Shown here piece after piece: positions 1 to 6,635 of a DNA stretch of 29,170 bases. The translations under genes were made by a program, and so were the position numbers. The number at the start of each line of letters is the position of its first letter. Position 1 is the stretch's first letter. The notes below the pieces were generated by a model, which did no database searches, was not told the origin of the DNA, and saw only the letters and a list, made by a program, of their open reading frames with translations. The stretch covers positions 1 to 29,170 of IMG/VR virus record IMGVR_UViG_3300022744_000081; one strand, written 5' to 3'. Source of the stretch: a virus.

Positions 1-38
1 AGACCACTGTAGTAAATGCGGTAAAGGACCGCAGCAAA

Positions 39-230
39 ATGCTGCAGTCTGTGGGCGGTGGGCGGTACGAATACGGTTGGGTAGTGTACAACCGGCGAGA
101 TCGGACCAAGGATTACTTCAACAAAACTGGTGAGGGTACATACGAAGACGCGGTGGCGTGGATGAGCGATACAAACTACGTCCCACCCAAGCGCCGTGTC
201 ATCGCTATAGGCCCCGGTGAAAAGGCATAG
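39..230 (+). CDS. Hypothetical protein, possibly 5'-truncated by window edge
   Basis: 63 residues from ATG 39; I do not recognise the family. The frame stays open to the left edge, so the gene may begin upstream of the window. An AAAGGA about 10 nt before ATG 39 makes that start possible. The protein is aromatic and basic (GGGRYEYGWVVYNRR near the N-terminus, VPPKRRVI near the C-terminus) with no membrane segment. It ends 1 nt before the next ATG, so the two genes are probably co-transcribed. Confidence 0.65.
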   Translation: MLQSVGGGRYEYGWVVYNRRDRTKDYFNKTGEGTYEDAVAWMSDTNYVPPKRRVIAIGPGEKA

Positions 231-231
231 C

Positions 232-570
232 ATGAAACCTAAAGTGGCACAATTTACAAAGGACAACCCTGTTACCAAGCTGGAACTCTGGCGCTGCTTC
301 AAGCGTGACCTATCCGGTTTTGCCAAAGTGCAGGTAGATCAAGCCCACGCCATCGTGGGGAAGAATGCACCGAGGTATCTGGAGCGGCAGGGCTATCTCA
401 TAAAAGACTGCACAGAAGAAGGCGACTTCTACTACTTGACTTTGACCGGTGAGCATTGGCTGATTAACGGTATAAAGGCTTATGCAAAAAACCATCCGGC
501 AGAGCGTGAAAGTATTGCTTTTTTCCCTGACGATGCACCAAAAGCTAGGCGCGTAGTGCGAAAACGATAG
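232..570 (+). CDS. Hypothetical protein, possible winged-helix fold
   Basis: 112 residues. ATG 232 is preferred over an in-frame GTG at 217 because it sits right after the upstream stop with an AAAAGG stretch in front. Residues 15-75 alternate helical segments with a turn and a strand-like stretch (YLERQGYLIKD, then FYYLTLTGEHWL), the look of a small winged-helix domain. This is a visual fold impression, not a family match. The C-terminus is very basic (KARRVVRKR), compatible with nucleic-acid binding. It is the last gene before a promoter. Confidence 0.75.
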   Translation: MKPKVAQFTKDNPVTKLELWRCFKRDLSGFAKVQVDQAHAIVGKNAPRYLERQGYLIKDCTEEGDFYYLTLTGEHWLINGIKAYAKNHPAERESIAFFPDDAPKARRVVRKR

Positions 571-623
571 CACCTATAGTCGGAAACCCCGCTGTTTGAA
601 AATTTAATGCGTTTTTGTGCATA

Positions 624-691
624 TTTTCCGGGGGTTTCTGGCGGGGTATAATACAAACATCGCGGCATGTCCGCATTTATTCCATAAAGGA
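624..691 (+). promoter_or_regulatory. Promoter and leader of the 700-1639 operon
   Basis: A perfect TATAAT lies at 647-652 after CTGGCGGGG; the -35 region (TTTTCC, 624-629, 17 nt spacer) is weak. The leader ends in TCC-ATAAA-GGA at 681-691, the recurring mini-stem that carries the Shine-Dalgarno. Confidence 0.65.
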
Positions 692-699
692 GAAGCGTG

Positions 700-1170
700 A
701 TGAAACATCTTTATTCATTTAATGATCTGGTACCGTACGGCATAAACCCGCTGACCGGGGAGGCGTGTGCTTACGGTATGCGCGTGCTTTGCGACTTGTC
801 CGCTTCCGGTTGTGCCCTAATCTCTGACTTCATGGGCTTGCGCTTTAACCCGGACGATCCGACTGCCGCATTCCAGAAGAACTGGAACAGCCGCGTAGGG
901 GAGCGCCCTGCTATCGCCAGCGTAATGCTATGCCGAAATATGGTGTCGCCTCTCATGCGCTTCGCCCTGTTCTCGGTCGATAGATGCGACTACGTGATTG
1001 AATGCCCAGACGGTGCTATGATCGGCATGCACGAAACGGACGAGTACTGCGAGAAGCAATTGCAGAACGCCCGTAGTGAGCAAGCCTACGCACAGGGCTA
1101 CCGTGTTCTTACGAACTTTTCCAAGACTGGTAGCCGCAATCAACACGCATTTTCTGGACGAATCGAATGA
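700..1170 (+). CDS. Hypothetical phage protein
   Basis: 156 residues, family not recognised. ATG 700 is chosen over GTG 697 because it sits 7 nt after AAGGAG. The protein has several Cys (C at about 22, 28, 34, 74, 90, 98) but no regular CxxC pairs, so a zinc site is not evident. It is first in a three-gene operon and overlaps the next start by ATGA. Confidence 0.8.
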   Translation: MKHLYSFNDLVPYGINPLTGEACAYGMRVLCDLSASGCALISDFMGLRFNPDDPTAAFQKNWNSRVGERPAIASVMLCRNMVSPLMRFALFSVDRCDYVIECPDGAMIGMHETDEYCEKQLQNARSEQAYAQGYRVLTNFSKTGSRNQHAFSGRIE

Positions 1171-1466
1171 CCGAAACCAAACAACTGACCCTTCCCGCCA
1201 ACCTTCGTGTTGCCGACTTGATTGCCAAAGCAGCACGAGTGACGCTGAAGGACACCCTCCGGGTGCTTGCCGCGCTAGACGCCGTGGCCTACCTTTACGA
1301 TACCGGTCCGACCGATATTGTCGAGGACCTGAACTACGACGCTACGCGCCCTGCCCCGCCCAATGTAGCCGCGTGCGAGCAGGGCTTCTTCGATCTACGG
1401 TCCAAGGATCAGGCATACGCTGAAGAGATCAGTACGCGGCTCAAGCTCATCAAGGAACTCATGTGA
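1167..1466 (+). CDS. Hypothetical protein, helical
   Basis: 99 residues, starting in an ATGA overlap with the preceding gene, so translation is probably coupled. The composition suggests an all-helical protein: VADLIAKAARVTLKDTLRVLAALDAVAYLYD forms a long amphipathic stretch and the C-terminus ISTRLKLIKELM is helical. No catalytic motif is seen and no family is recognised. Confidence 0.78.
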   Translation: MTETKQLTLPANLRVADLIAKAARVTLKDTLRVLAALDAVAYLYDTGPTDIVEDLNYDATRPAPPNVAACEQGFFDLRSKDQAYAEEISTRLKLIKELM

Positions 1467-1639
1467 AACGTAAGCTGTTCGGGGAACACAAAGGCCGGGG
1501 CGTGGCGGGCGTCTCGCTCCTATCTATCGGTGTTCTCAAGCGGACTATGAGTGCAGACCCCAGCGTAGTGCTAGCTGTACGCGGCGACCACAAACCGAAG
1601 CGTAAGGTGAAGCTACGCAAGGAGCCTCTGCCCGAGTAG
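1463..1639 (+). CDS. Small basic hypothetical protein
   Basis: 58 residues from GTG 1463, which overlaps the upstream ATG-TGA end (GTGA coupling); AAGGA lies 6-7 nt before it. The protein is strongly basic (KRKLFGEHKGRG at the start, KPKRKVKLRKEPLPE at the end) and may bind nucleic acid, which is inference. Its TAG stop is also the first half of the TAGAAT -10 box of the next promoter. Confidence 0.7.
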   Translation: MKRKLFGEHKGRGVAGVSLLSIGVLKRTMSADPSVVLAVRGDHKPKRKVKLRKEPLPE

Positions 1640-1678
1640 AATGTAGGTATTGAAATTGATTTCAAATTCCAGATAGGA
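1637..1678 (+). promoter_or_regulatory. Promoter and leader of the 1686 operon
   Basis: TAGAAT at 1637-1642 overlaps the upstream stop codon. It is followed by the palindrome at 1651-1664 and the leader TCC-AGATA-GGA at 1668-1678. The operator lies between -10 and Shine-Dalgarno. Confidence 0.5.
1651..1664. promoter_or_regulatory. Dispersed palindrome, copy 1 (TGAAATTGATTTCA)
   Basis: First of 15 copies of the TGAAA-N4-TTTCA palindrome. It lies 8 nt downstream of a TAGAAT box and directly before the Shine-Dalgarno leader of the 1686 gene. The central variant is TTGA. Confidence 0.8.
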
Positions 1679-1685
1679 GAACCAA

Positions 1686-1883
1686 ATGGCTGAACGTCCC
1701 GTATGTATCGAGTGCAAGTACTTCAAGGCAAATGCCTTCAGTGAGGTCAAGTACCACGATTGCACCCACCCTGATTTGCGCCACCCTGTTTCCGGCAGGC
1801 CGCAGCCTTGCGTGGATATGCGCAAGAACACCTACGGCACTAGCTGCCGTATCAACGGCTACCTCTGGGAGGCCAAAAAGTGA
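1686..1883 (+). CDS. Cys-rich probable zinc-binding mini-protein
   Basis: 65 residues with Cys at 6, 9, 26, 42 and 54, beginning MAERPVCIECKYF. The CxxCKxF start with later Cys spacing is typical of small phage zinc-binding proteins of unknown role, and the protein at 21435 has a similar CSTCKWY start. ATG 1686 follows TAGGAGAACCAA. First gene of a four-gene operon, overlapping the next start as GTGA. Confidence 0.82.
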   Translation: MAERPVCIECKYFKANAFSEVKYHDCTHPDLRHPVSGRPQPCVDMRKNTYGTSCRINGYLWEAKK

Positions 1884-2098
1884 TTACCAAGCAAATCGCC
1901 CTTAGCCTGCACTCCGGCCAAATCTTGCACCACAAGTCCCTGAAGAACTCGGACAAGACCCCTCTGCGGGCGCGGGTCAATGGCAAGGTGCAGACATGGA
2001 AGACTAGGCCGGAGGAGTTCAAGCTGCCCCTGAAGCATGGGCTCAAGGACTGTTTCTATATTACTGAATTCAACGCGGCGGAGTGGGAGGTCGCATGA
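1880..2098 (+). CDS. Conserved small phage protein of unknown function
   Basis: 72 residues from GTG 1880, overlapping the previous stop. It contains LHSGQILHHKSLKNSDKTPL, then RARVNGKVQTWKTRPEEFKLPLKHGL and an NAAEW end. I believe this pattern recurs in small proteins of many phages and plasmids, but I know of no assigned function. A compact beta-rich domain is likely. Confidence 0.8.
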   Translation: MITKQIALSLHSGQILHHKSLKNSDKTPLRARVNGKVQTWKTRPEEFKLPLKHGLKDCFYITEFNAAEWEVA

Positions 2099-2283
2099 GT
2101 GCCTATACCGAAACCATCAAGACTATGAAGCGTATGGACTGGCGCATGCTGCGCATGCAGAAGTCGTGGCTTCTCCAGCAAACGCACCCCGTCGCTGATG
2201 GTCTAGTAAATCTGATAGACGCACTACAGGATGCCGCAGTAGCTGACGGTATCGCTACCCAACGTGAGGTGTTTCATGGCTGA
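2095..2283 (+). CDS. Hypothetical protein
   Basis: 62 residues. ATG 2095 overlaps the previous TGA (ATGA), which favours it over the in-frame GTG at 2083; GGAGG lies just upstream. Met-rich amphipathic helices (MKRMDWRMLRMQKSWLLQQ) suggest a small helical protein. Family not recognised. Confidence 0.75.
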   Translation: MSAYTETIKTMKRMDWRMLRMQKSWLLQQTHPVADGLVNLIDALQDAAVADGIATQREVFHG

Positions 2284-2611
2284 GGTAAAGCGCACACGTT
2301 CCCGCCCTGTACAGGACCCGACACGATTACGCCGTGTTCGTCCATCCGGTACTGGCATGGATATTACTGTACCCCCTGCTGCTTCAGAACTCTCTGGGTA
2401 CGCGGGCGGTGAGACTGTCGAGATCGTCATGCGTATCTCCGCCGAAGTGACGGAAGGCAATATGCACCGTGGCGAACTGGAGAACTGGTTCCGCGCTGCA
2501 ATGCACTCCTACCATACATTCCGCAATGGCTTCGTGGGTATGAACGCGAACGCAAAGATTCGTGTGCCGCGATGTGTCCGTATCGACAAGCTAGCTGACT
2601 CCGTAGAATAG
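2276..2611 (+). CDS. Hypothetical protein with basic N-terminus
   Basis: 111 residues. ATG 2276 is preferred to GTG 2264 because GAGG sits 7 nt before it; it overlaps the previous gene by 8 nt. The N-terminus is basic and probably flexible (VKRTRSRPVQDPTRLRRVRPSG), followed by a beta-type core (GETVEIVMRISAEV). Family not recognised. The next promoter's TAGAAT box overlaps its last codons. Confidence 0.78.
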   Translation: MAEVKRTRSRPVQDPTRLRRVRPSGTGMDITVPPAASELSGYAGGETVEIVMRISAEVTEGNMHRGELENWFRAAMHSYHTFRNGFVGMNANAKIRVPRCVRIDKLADSVE

Positions 2612-2650
2612 CATCATCGAAATTTGAAACCGATTTCATCCCATAAAGGA
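2591..2650 (+). promoter_or_regulatory. Promoter and leader of the 2659 gene
   Basis: CTAGCTGACTCCG-TAGAAT (box 2604-2609) followed by AGCATCATC matches the recurring promoter seen at 10328, 11749 and 12134. The palindrome (2625-2638) and a CC-N5-GG leader with AAAGGAG follow. Confidence 0.6.
2625..2638. promoter_or_regulatory. Dispersed palindrome, copy 2 (TGAAACCGATTTCA)
   Basis: In the 5' leader of the 2659 gene, 15 nt downstream of TAGAAT. The central variant is CCGA. Confidence 0.8.
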
Positions 2651-2658
2651 GAGCTCTG

Positions 2659-3102
2659 ATGTCGATTACGTTTTGGGTACCTGAAGCCCCGCGCTCTACG
2701 CAGCGCAGCCCTTGCCCCTTCTGCGAAGGGAGCGGCGTGGTTGCCTACGTGGAGGGCCTTGATTGCGGCTACTGCGGCGGTCATGGTTGGGCAGAGGAGG
2801 AGGTCTCTGAGTTACCTGAGATCAACATGTCCAACCACAATGCCTACAGCTTCCTGATGGAACTGGGCCTTGAAGCGGATTGCTGCGGCAGTATTCCGGT
2901 ATCGGCCATGGACGATCTGGCCGTCAAGCTCACCCTCCTGTCTTGCGGCATTACCTCCGCCTTTCTGGAAGAGGAGCCGCGCAGTGAAGGCATCATTACC
3001 TACTGCGGGCGTGATACGCAGTACGTGCAGGCCAGAGCGAAGGAGCTTCTGGCCCTCGTCAAACAAGCAAAGGCGAAGAACTACAGCGTCACGTGGGGCT
3101 AG
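2659..3102 (+). CDS. Zinc-finger-like protein with DnaJ-type CxxCxGxG motifs
   Basis: 147 residues. CPFCEGSG (about 19-26) and CGYCGGHG (about 36-43) are two CxxCxGxG-like units, enough for one zinc site as in DnaJ-type zinc fingers. The C-terminal part (NMSNHNAYSFLMELGLEADCCG) is a separate helical domain I recall from other phage and bacterial small proteins of unknown function. It lacks a J domain, so it is not a DnaJ. ATG 2659 follows AAAGGAGAGCTCTG. Confidence 0.82.
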   Translation: MSITFWVPEAPRSTQRSPCPFCEGSGVVAYVEGLDCGYCGGHGWAEEEVSELPEINMSNHNAYSFLMELGLEADCCGSIPVSAMDDLAVKLTLLSCGITSAFLEEEPRSEGIITYCGRDTQYVQARAKELLALVKQAKAKNYSVTWG

Positions 3103-3110
3103 CCCCTACG

Positions 3111-3128
3111 TAGCTGGACATGGATAAT
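3111..3128 (+). promoter_or_regulatory. Probable promoter before the 3177 gene
   Basis: TAGCTGGACATG-GATAAT (box 3123-3128) resembles the recurring CTGGCTCCG-TANAAT promoter. No convincing -35 was seen. Confidence 0.5.
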
Positions 3129-3176
3129 TCAAACGTCGCCGGGGCGTTTCCCGGTATATCTCAGAAGGAGAAACAA

Positions 3177-3383
3177 ATGGCTGCTAAGAAACCTGTTGAA
3201 CTCGGTACCAACCTGACCGGCGAGATCGTCGGCGATGAACTGATCCTCCGGATCAACCTGAAGAGCCGGCACGGCAAGTCTGCCTCCGGCAAGACGACCA
3301 TCGTGGCAACGTCCTCCGGCAACAAGCTGATCGAGGGGACGGGCGGTGTCATCATCGGCTTCAACGCCTACGTGAAGGAGTAA
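3177..3383 (+). CDS. Small hypothetical protein
   Basis: 68 residues from ATG 3177, 6 nt after AAGGAGA. A longer reading from ATG 3120 overlaps the GATAAT promoter box and has no Shine-Dalgarno, so it is rejected. The protein is basic at the start (MAAKKP) and then beta-rich (TGEIVGDELILRINL, KTTIVATSSG), ending GGVIIGFNAYVKE. It looks like a small single-domain beta protein. Family not recognised. Confidence 0.8.
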   Translation: MAAKKPVELGTNLTGEIVGDELILRINLKSRHGKSASGKTTIVATSSGNKLIEGTGGVIIGFNAYVKE

Positions 3384-3387
3384 CAGG

Positions 3388-3633
3388 ATGTCGTACCGCT
3401 TCGTGGAGTTTGACGGGGAGCGCGACTGCTCCGAACCCAACGTCGTACAGGATGTTTGCGTGTCCCTCGTCAATGGCACCCTCTGCATCGAACAACCGGA
3501 TGGAGTCGGTGATATCTACCACTTCATCGCCATGCCGCCGCACATGCTGACCGGCTTCGTTGAGGCGCTGGGGGCGGTCATTTCGGGCGCGGACCCGATC
3601 ACCATCTCTGGGGTACCGACAACTGAAGAGTAA
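3388..3633 (+). CDS. Hypothetical protein
   Basis: 81 residues from ATG 3388, 4 nt after the previous stop, with only a weak ACAGG Shine-Dalgarno, so probably translationally coupled. Acidic overall, with strand-like stretches (VCVSLVNGTLCIEQ) and a C-terminal helix (MLTGFVEALGAVISG). No motif recognised. Confidence 0.78.
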   Translation: MSYRFVEFDGERDCSEPNVVQDVCVSLVNGTLCIEQPDGVGDIYHFIAMPPHMLTGFVEALGAVISGADPITISGVPTTEE

Positions 3634-3646
3634 TCCATCCCTTTAC

Positions 3647-3671
3647 CCTGCCGGTCCGATCAACCGGCAGG
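3647..3671 (+). other. Stem-loop without U-tract
   Basis: CCTGCCGGT and ACCGGCAGG form a perfect 9-bp stem with a 7-nt loop, 14 nt after the 3388 gene and 27 nt before a small reading frame. There is no T run, so it is more likely an mRNA end-stabilising or processing element than an intrinsic terminator. Confidence 0.7.
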
Positions 3672-3697
3672 CGGGATACTGAAAGGAGGTAATCACA

Positions 3698-3766
3698 ATG
3701 CTGCTCATATGTACCGAGCTAGCCCTGACATGCTCGCCAATAACAGGGTCGCGGTGGGGGGGGTAG
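3698..3766 (+). CDS. Possible 22-residue leader peptide or mini-gene
   Basis: ATG 3698 follows a near-perfect Shine-Dalgarno (AAAGGAGGT) and opens a 22-codon frame, MLLICTELALTCSPITGSRW-GG, ending at TAG 3764-3766. The signal is strong but the peptide is tiny and its end crosses a G run. It could be a leader peptide, a real mini-gene, or the remnant of a deleted gene. No promoter is visible other than the one upstream of 3177. Confidence 0.4.
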   Translation: MLLICTELALTCSPITGSRWGG

Positions 3767-3806
3767 CGGACGCGCTACTGTCCACCCATTAGCGGGTAAG
3801 TGGCTC

Positions 3807-3861
3807 TTGCCCCTAGCCAACTGGCTATGGATAATGGCTACATCGCAATTCAATCCGGAAA
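3807..3861 (+). promoter_or_regulatory. Promoter and leader of the 3872 operon
   Basis: TTGCCC (3807-3812), a 17-nt spacer containing CTGGCTATG, GATAAT (3830-3835), then GGCTACATC. The leader ends TCC-GGAAA-GGA. This is one of the clearest copies of the recurring promoter-leader cassette. Confidence 0.7.
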
Positions 3862-3871
3862 GGAGAAGCAA

Positions 3872-4048
3872 GTGAACGGCTACGTCTGTTTCTACAAATC
3901 AAAGCGCATCGAGGTTGAAGCTGAAACCTCGCATCAGGCACAACTGAAAGCGGCGGGCATCCTCAAGCTGAAGAAAGCCTATGAGATCACAGTCATGCTG
4001 GCCGAGAAGAACGGTCAGCCTGTTGTTCATTCCACTTCCGCTATCTGA
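3872..4048 (+). CDS. Conserved small phage protein of unknown function
   Basis: 58 residues from GTG 3872, 6 nt after AAGGAGA. A longer frame from ATG 3800 would cover the promoter and leader, so it is rejected. The sequence (YKSKRIEVEAETSHQAQLKAA, then LKKAYEITVMLAEKNGQPVVH) is a small alpha/beta protein of a type I recall as recurrent in phages, without an assigned function. Operon with 4057. Confidence 0.82.
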   Translation: MNGYVCFYKSKRIEVEAETSHQAQLKAAGILKLKKAYEITVMLAEKNGQPVVHSTSAI

Positions 4049-4056
4049 GGTATGCG

Positions 4057-4464
4057 ATGGATACTCGTGATTACGCTATTCGTTACGCAAACGCAGTGGG
4101 CAAGGCACTCAAGCTTGCCGTTACTGTCGGCGGACCCGAAGACGGTTACCTTCTGGAGATCGATGGGTGGGTCTATGTAGCGCCCGCTGACATTCAGGTC
4201 GAGCATCCGCGAATCGGTGCGAAGACGGCAGAGACCATCGAAGTGCCGGGGTTCATTGTCCAACGTGTTGCCCGTATCCCGGGTTCGTTCTGGGAGCCGG
4301 ATGACTACGATGTGGTCGATGACGGGGAGTACCGTGTTCTCACGGATGCCATCAAGGCGGCATTCATGCTCGTGCAGGAGAACATCATCGAGAACGTTCT
4401 GCAGTCGGAAAGCGAGTCTATGTGGGCCGACGAGCTTAACTCTGGCACCGTAGAATCGGTTTGA
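4057..4464 (+). CDS. Hypothetical acidic protein
   Basis: 135 residues, ATG 4057 after TGAGGTATGCG, 8 nt from the upstream stop. Acidic (FWEPDDYDVVDDGEY at about 86-100). Family not recognised. Its TGA stop is the first three bases of the palindrome at 4462-4475. Confidence 0.8.
   Translation: MDTRDYAIRYANAVGKALKLAVTVGGPEDGYLLEIDGWVYVAPADIQVEHPRIGAKTAETIEVPGFIVQRVARIPGSFWEPDDYDVVDDGEYRVLTDAIKAAFMLVQENIIENVLQSESESMWADELNSGTVESV
4451..4456 (+). promoter_or_regulatory. Possible -10 box before the 4489 gene
   Basis: GGCACCG-TAGAAT matches the other TAGAAT boxes that precede a palindrome by 5-15 nt (1637, 2604). It lies inside the end of the 4057 coding sequence and no -35 was confirmed. Confidence 0.4.
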
Positions 4465-4475
4465 AATCAATTTCA
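4462..4475. promoter_or_regulatory. Dispersed palindrome, copy 3 (TGAAATCAATTTCA)
   Basis: Its TGA is the stop codon of the 4057 gene. It runs straight into CAAAGGAGG, the Shine-Dalgarno of the 4489 gene. The central variant is TCAA. Confidence 0.8.
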
Positions 4476-4488
4476 CAAAGGAGGCATC

Positions 4489-4698
4489 ATGCCTGTATTC
4501 GGATTTGCTGTTGATTATGACGCGGGCGGCTGTGACTTCGTTGTCGCACTGGGCGAGAACATCGAGGAGGCACACGCTGCCGTCCTCACTCGTTTCGAGG
4601 GAGCGGCTGTCACCGTCGAACCTGTCCATATCGAGGACTTGCTGGGCGATCAGTACGATTGCGTGGCTATCCTCTCCAACCAAGCATCCGTGGAGTAA
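4489..4698 (+). CDS. Small hypothetical protein
   Basis: 69 residues from ATG 4489 after AAAGGAGGCATC. Very acidic with an alpha/beta pattern (FGFAVDYDAGGCDFVVALGEN, IEEAHAAVLTRFEG, VTVEPVHIEDLLG). The look is of a compact ferredoxin-like mini-domain, which is only an impression. Family not recognised. Confidence 0.78.
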   Translation: MPVFGFAVDYDAGGCDFVVALGENIEEAHAAVLTRFEGAAVTVEPVHIEDLLGDQYDCVAILSNQASVE

Positions 4699-4720
4699 CG
4701 TGACGATTGCGGGTCGGTAG

Positions 4721-4777
4721 CTGGACCCGTAATATACGAATTGTCGCAAGACAAATTCTTTTCATCTCATAAGGAGG
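4721..4777 (+). promoter_or_regulatory. Promoter and leader of the 4784 gene
   Basis: CTGGACCCG-TAATAT (box 4730-4735) resembles the recurring promoter. The leader has an imperfect stem (AATTGTC-GCAA-GACAAATT, 4739-4757) and then CATAAGGAGG. Confidence 0.5.
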
Positions 4778-4783
4778 TTTCTG

Positions 4784-5332
4784 ATGGCTACTACCAAAAC
4801 CAAGCCGGTCCCTGCCAGCAAGAGCAAGCTGCATCCGGCAATCAAGTCGGTCTCTGTCAAGACCGAGACCACGGAACTGAAGAAGGTTCCGGCCAAGCCC
4901 GCTGTCAAGGCGGAGGCCAAGCCTGAAGTCAAGGCCAAGCCCGCTGCGAGGACGGCGATGAAGGAGGTTGTGAAGAACCTCCACATCATCACTGACATCG
5001 CTCGCCCGCAAAGCGGCCCGCGCCTGTTTGCGCATACCATCGCGGCGATGACCGTTCTGGGCATGTTCGATAAGAACCGCCCTGCCGTCATGCGCTCCGC
5101 GCTGCAAGCGATGATCGGCGCGACTGCGATCCGCTACCACGCCAAGACCAAGGGCAATCTGGTCGAGGAGGGGGATCGTGTCCGGTTGAGCGAACCGGGT
5201 GTGGGCTTCTTCAAGGCCCGGAAGTTCGACGCCGCTGAGGAGAAGGGCTTTGAAAAGCTGTTCCTCAAGGGCGACGGTGCCGATGTTAAAGTACGGGCGC
5301 AGCACATCGTTCCCGTATCGCTCGCTGTTTAA
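4784..5332 (+). CDS. Hypothetical protein with Lys/Ala/Pro-rich N-terminal tail
   Basis: 182 residues. Residues 1-60 are a low-complexity, highly basic K/A/P/T/E tail (KPAVKAEAKPEVKAKPAART), probably disordered. About 60-182 is a globular part (NLHIITDIARPQSGPRLFAHTIAAMTVLGMFD) I do not recognise. Similar tails occur on the 14205, 15541 and 21003 (HU-like) proteins, suggesting DNA or RNA association; that is inference. Strong AAGGAGG. A weak terminator-like hairpin follows. Confidence 0.85.
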   Translation: MATTKTKPVPASKSKLHPAIKSVSVKTETTELKKVPAKPAVKAEAKPEVKAKPAARTAMKEVVKNLHIITDIARPQSGPRLFAHTIAAMTVLGMFDKNRPAVMRSALQAMIGATAIRYHAKTKGNLVEEGDRVRLSEPGVGFFKARKFDAAEEKGFEKLFLKGDGADVKVRAQHIVPVSLAV

Positions 5333-5334
5333 CC

Positions 5335-5358
5335 GGAGGGGCCTCGTGCCCCTTCCTT
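5335..5358 (+). terminator. Weak terminator-like hairpin
   Basis: GGGGC-CTCGT-GCCCC (5338-5352) with flanking GGA/TTCC, followed by TTCCTTTC. The T-tract is poor, so it may only attenuate transcription. Confidence 0.45.
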
Positions 5359-5380
5359 TCAATCCGGATAGGAGACTGAC

Positions 5381-6109
5381 ATGGCATTGCAATGGCAACG
5401 CGATCTGCCCGAGGCACAAGGCAGCAAGACGGTGAAGTCGCAGGAGAAAGAACTCTGGCGCTCACCACCTTTTACCGTGGGAACTCGCGCCTCTGTTTAT
5501 GAGGTCCGTATCTCTGCACGATGGGATGACCACTGCGGGAACGGAAGCAACGCTTTCTATGCTGCCTTCGACGTTGTGTTGGAGGGCGGGATGAACCCCT
5601 CTGAGTACGTTGGTGTGGATGACGTACCGAAGGCCATTCTGGCTCAGATTCCACCGCACATCGCTGATCTCAAGAAGTGGAGCGGATGCCACCCATTCGG
5701 CCCGTGGCCCTACATCGAGAACACGGTGTATCACGCTGGAAACAAGGATCGCTATGGCTTGCTGAAAGGCGAGAAGCGGCAGCTTGTGAATGGGCGAAGC
5801 GGATTGCCTGCTTGGCATCTGATGGCTATCGACGAGGAGGGAAACGAGATCGATCTGTTCATGCTGCCCAAGAGCGCCGACTCCGCAGAGCAGCCGCCGT
5901 GTCCGTACCGTATCGAGTACCGTCCTTGGTGGCGGATCGGGGAGGGCAAGATTAGGGAACTGGATTACGCTCGTAGCACTGCCATTTGGCCGGAGGCGAC
6001 AGAGGATCAGTTGATCGATGAAAACCTCGCCACGGCCCTGAAAACAAGACTGCCGGGGTTGCTCGTAGAATTCCGTAAGGTAATCGAATCGCTGGGGTTC
6101 GTATGGTAG
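5381..6109 (+). CDS. Conserved phage/plasmid protein of unknown function
   Basis: 242 residues from ATG 5381; the leader TCC-GGATA-GGA lies 12 nt upstream. The core reads NGSNAFYAAFDVVLE, IPPHIADLKKWSGCHPFGPWPYIENTVYHA, and the C-terminal part ELDYARSTAIWPEATEDQL then LPGLLVEFRKVIESLGFVW. I recall this pattern (an NTVYHA segment and an ARSxAxWPxAT segment) in hypothetical proteins of phages and plasmids; no function is known to me. It overlaps the next gene. Confidence 0.85.
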   Translation: MALQWQRDLPEAQGSKTVKSQEKELWRSPPFTVGTRASVYEVRISARWDDHCGNGSNAFYAAFDVVLEGGMNPSEYVGVDDVPKAILAQIPPHIADLKKWSGCHPFGPWPYIENTVYHAGNKDRYGLLKGEKRQLVNGRSGLPAWHLMAIDEEGNEIDLFMLPKSADSAEQPPCPYRIEYRPWWRIGEGKIRELDYARSTAIWPEATEDQLIDENLATALKTRLPGLLVEFRKVIESLGFVW

Positions 6110-6603
6110 TCGATTTGCTGGGCATGCTAGAGGAGACCGTATCCAACTGGGCACGGTTGGGGCACCACGCCTTGCTGGAGCGCTTCGTTCTACGCAATGG
6201 CGTGTTGGTCGCCGGTAACGCATTGCCTTCTGGGTACAAGCGCGGCCAGATGAAGGAGTGCTTCAGCAACTCCGCCAACGCGGCGCTGGCCGACTTTAGC
6301 CTGACGTACTACGAGGGGCTTGCTGTCAGTAGCTCGCTGCCTATGCCAATACACCACGCATGGTGCGTACAGGAGGGTGGCGGGATAGTGGACCTGACAT
6401 GGGCCGACCCGTCCGATTGTGTCTACATGGGCATTGCCGTTCCGCTCGCCACTCTATGTGAGGAGCTACAAACCAATGGTGTCTATGGCGTACTCGATAC
6501 TGGTCGCGGCCTGAACTCCAGCTACATGTTCGGGGCGGACCCGGAACTGGCCGAGGTATTCAAGCGCGTGGCGGGTACCCACAGGACACTGTTTCCGTTA
6601 TAA
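6103..6603 (+). CDS. Hypothetical protein with Cys-Asn/His/Asp pattern (possible papain-like fold)
   Basis: 166 residues, overlapping the previous gene by 7 nt. GQMKECFSNSANAAL, YYEGLAVSS, IHHAWCVQEGGGIVDLTW form a Cys...His...Asp order separated as in papain/transglutaminase-like folds. I recall a family of phage proteins with this CxNA...EGxA...HAW...DxTW layout, but catalysis is untested and unassigned. Its TAA stop is inside a TATAAT box for the next operon. Confidence 0.8.
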   Translation: MVVDLLGMLEETVSNWARLGHHALLERFVLRNGVLVAGNALPSGYKRGQMKECFSNSANAALADFSLTYYEGLAVSSSLPMPIHHAWCVQEGGGIVDLTWADPSDCVYMGIAVPLATLCEELQTNGVYGVLDTGRGLNSSYMFGADPELAEVFKRVAGTHRTLFPL

Positions 6604-6628
6604 TTCGTCTATGGCATTCCATAGAGGA
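6576..6628 (+). promoter_or_regulatory. Promoter and leader of the 6636-7814 operon
   Basis: A perfect TATAAT at 6599-6604 contains the upstream stop codon; the -35 region is weak. The leader has TCC-ATAGA-GGA at about 6619-6629. Confidence 0.6.
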
Positions 6629-6635
6629 GAATCAA

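Noticed and set aside
3800-3871. Longer 5' ends for several genes (3800, 8091, 3120, 10729, 19023, 20988)
   Set aside because: They read through promoters or leaders, or overlap neighbours heavily, while an ATG or GTG with a good Shine-Dalgarno lies downstream.
4027-6278. Long - strand frames of 240-253 codons (4027-4749, 4667-5419, 5462-6223) and others
   Set aside because: They lie opposite well-supported + strand genes with Shine-Dalgarno sites and cross promoters, a palindrome and hairpins. They lack their own start signals, and translations are low-complexity mirrors.
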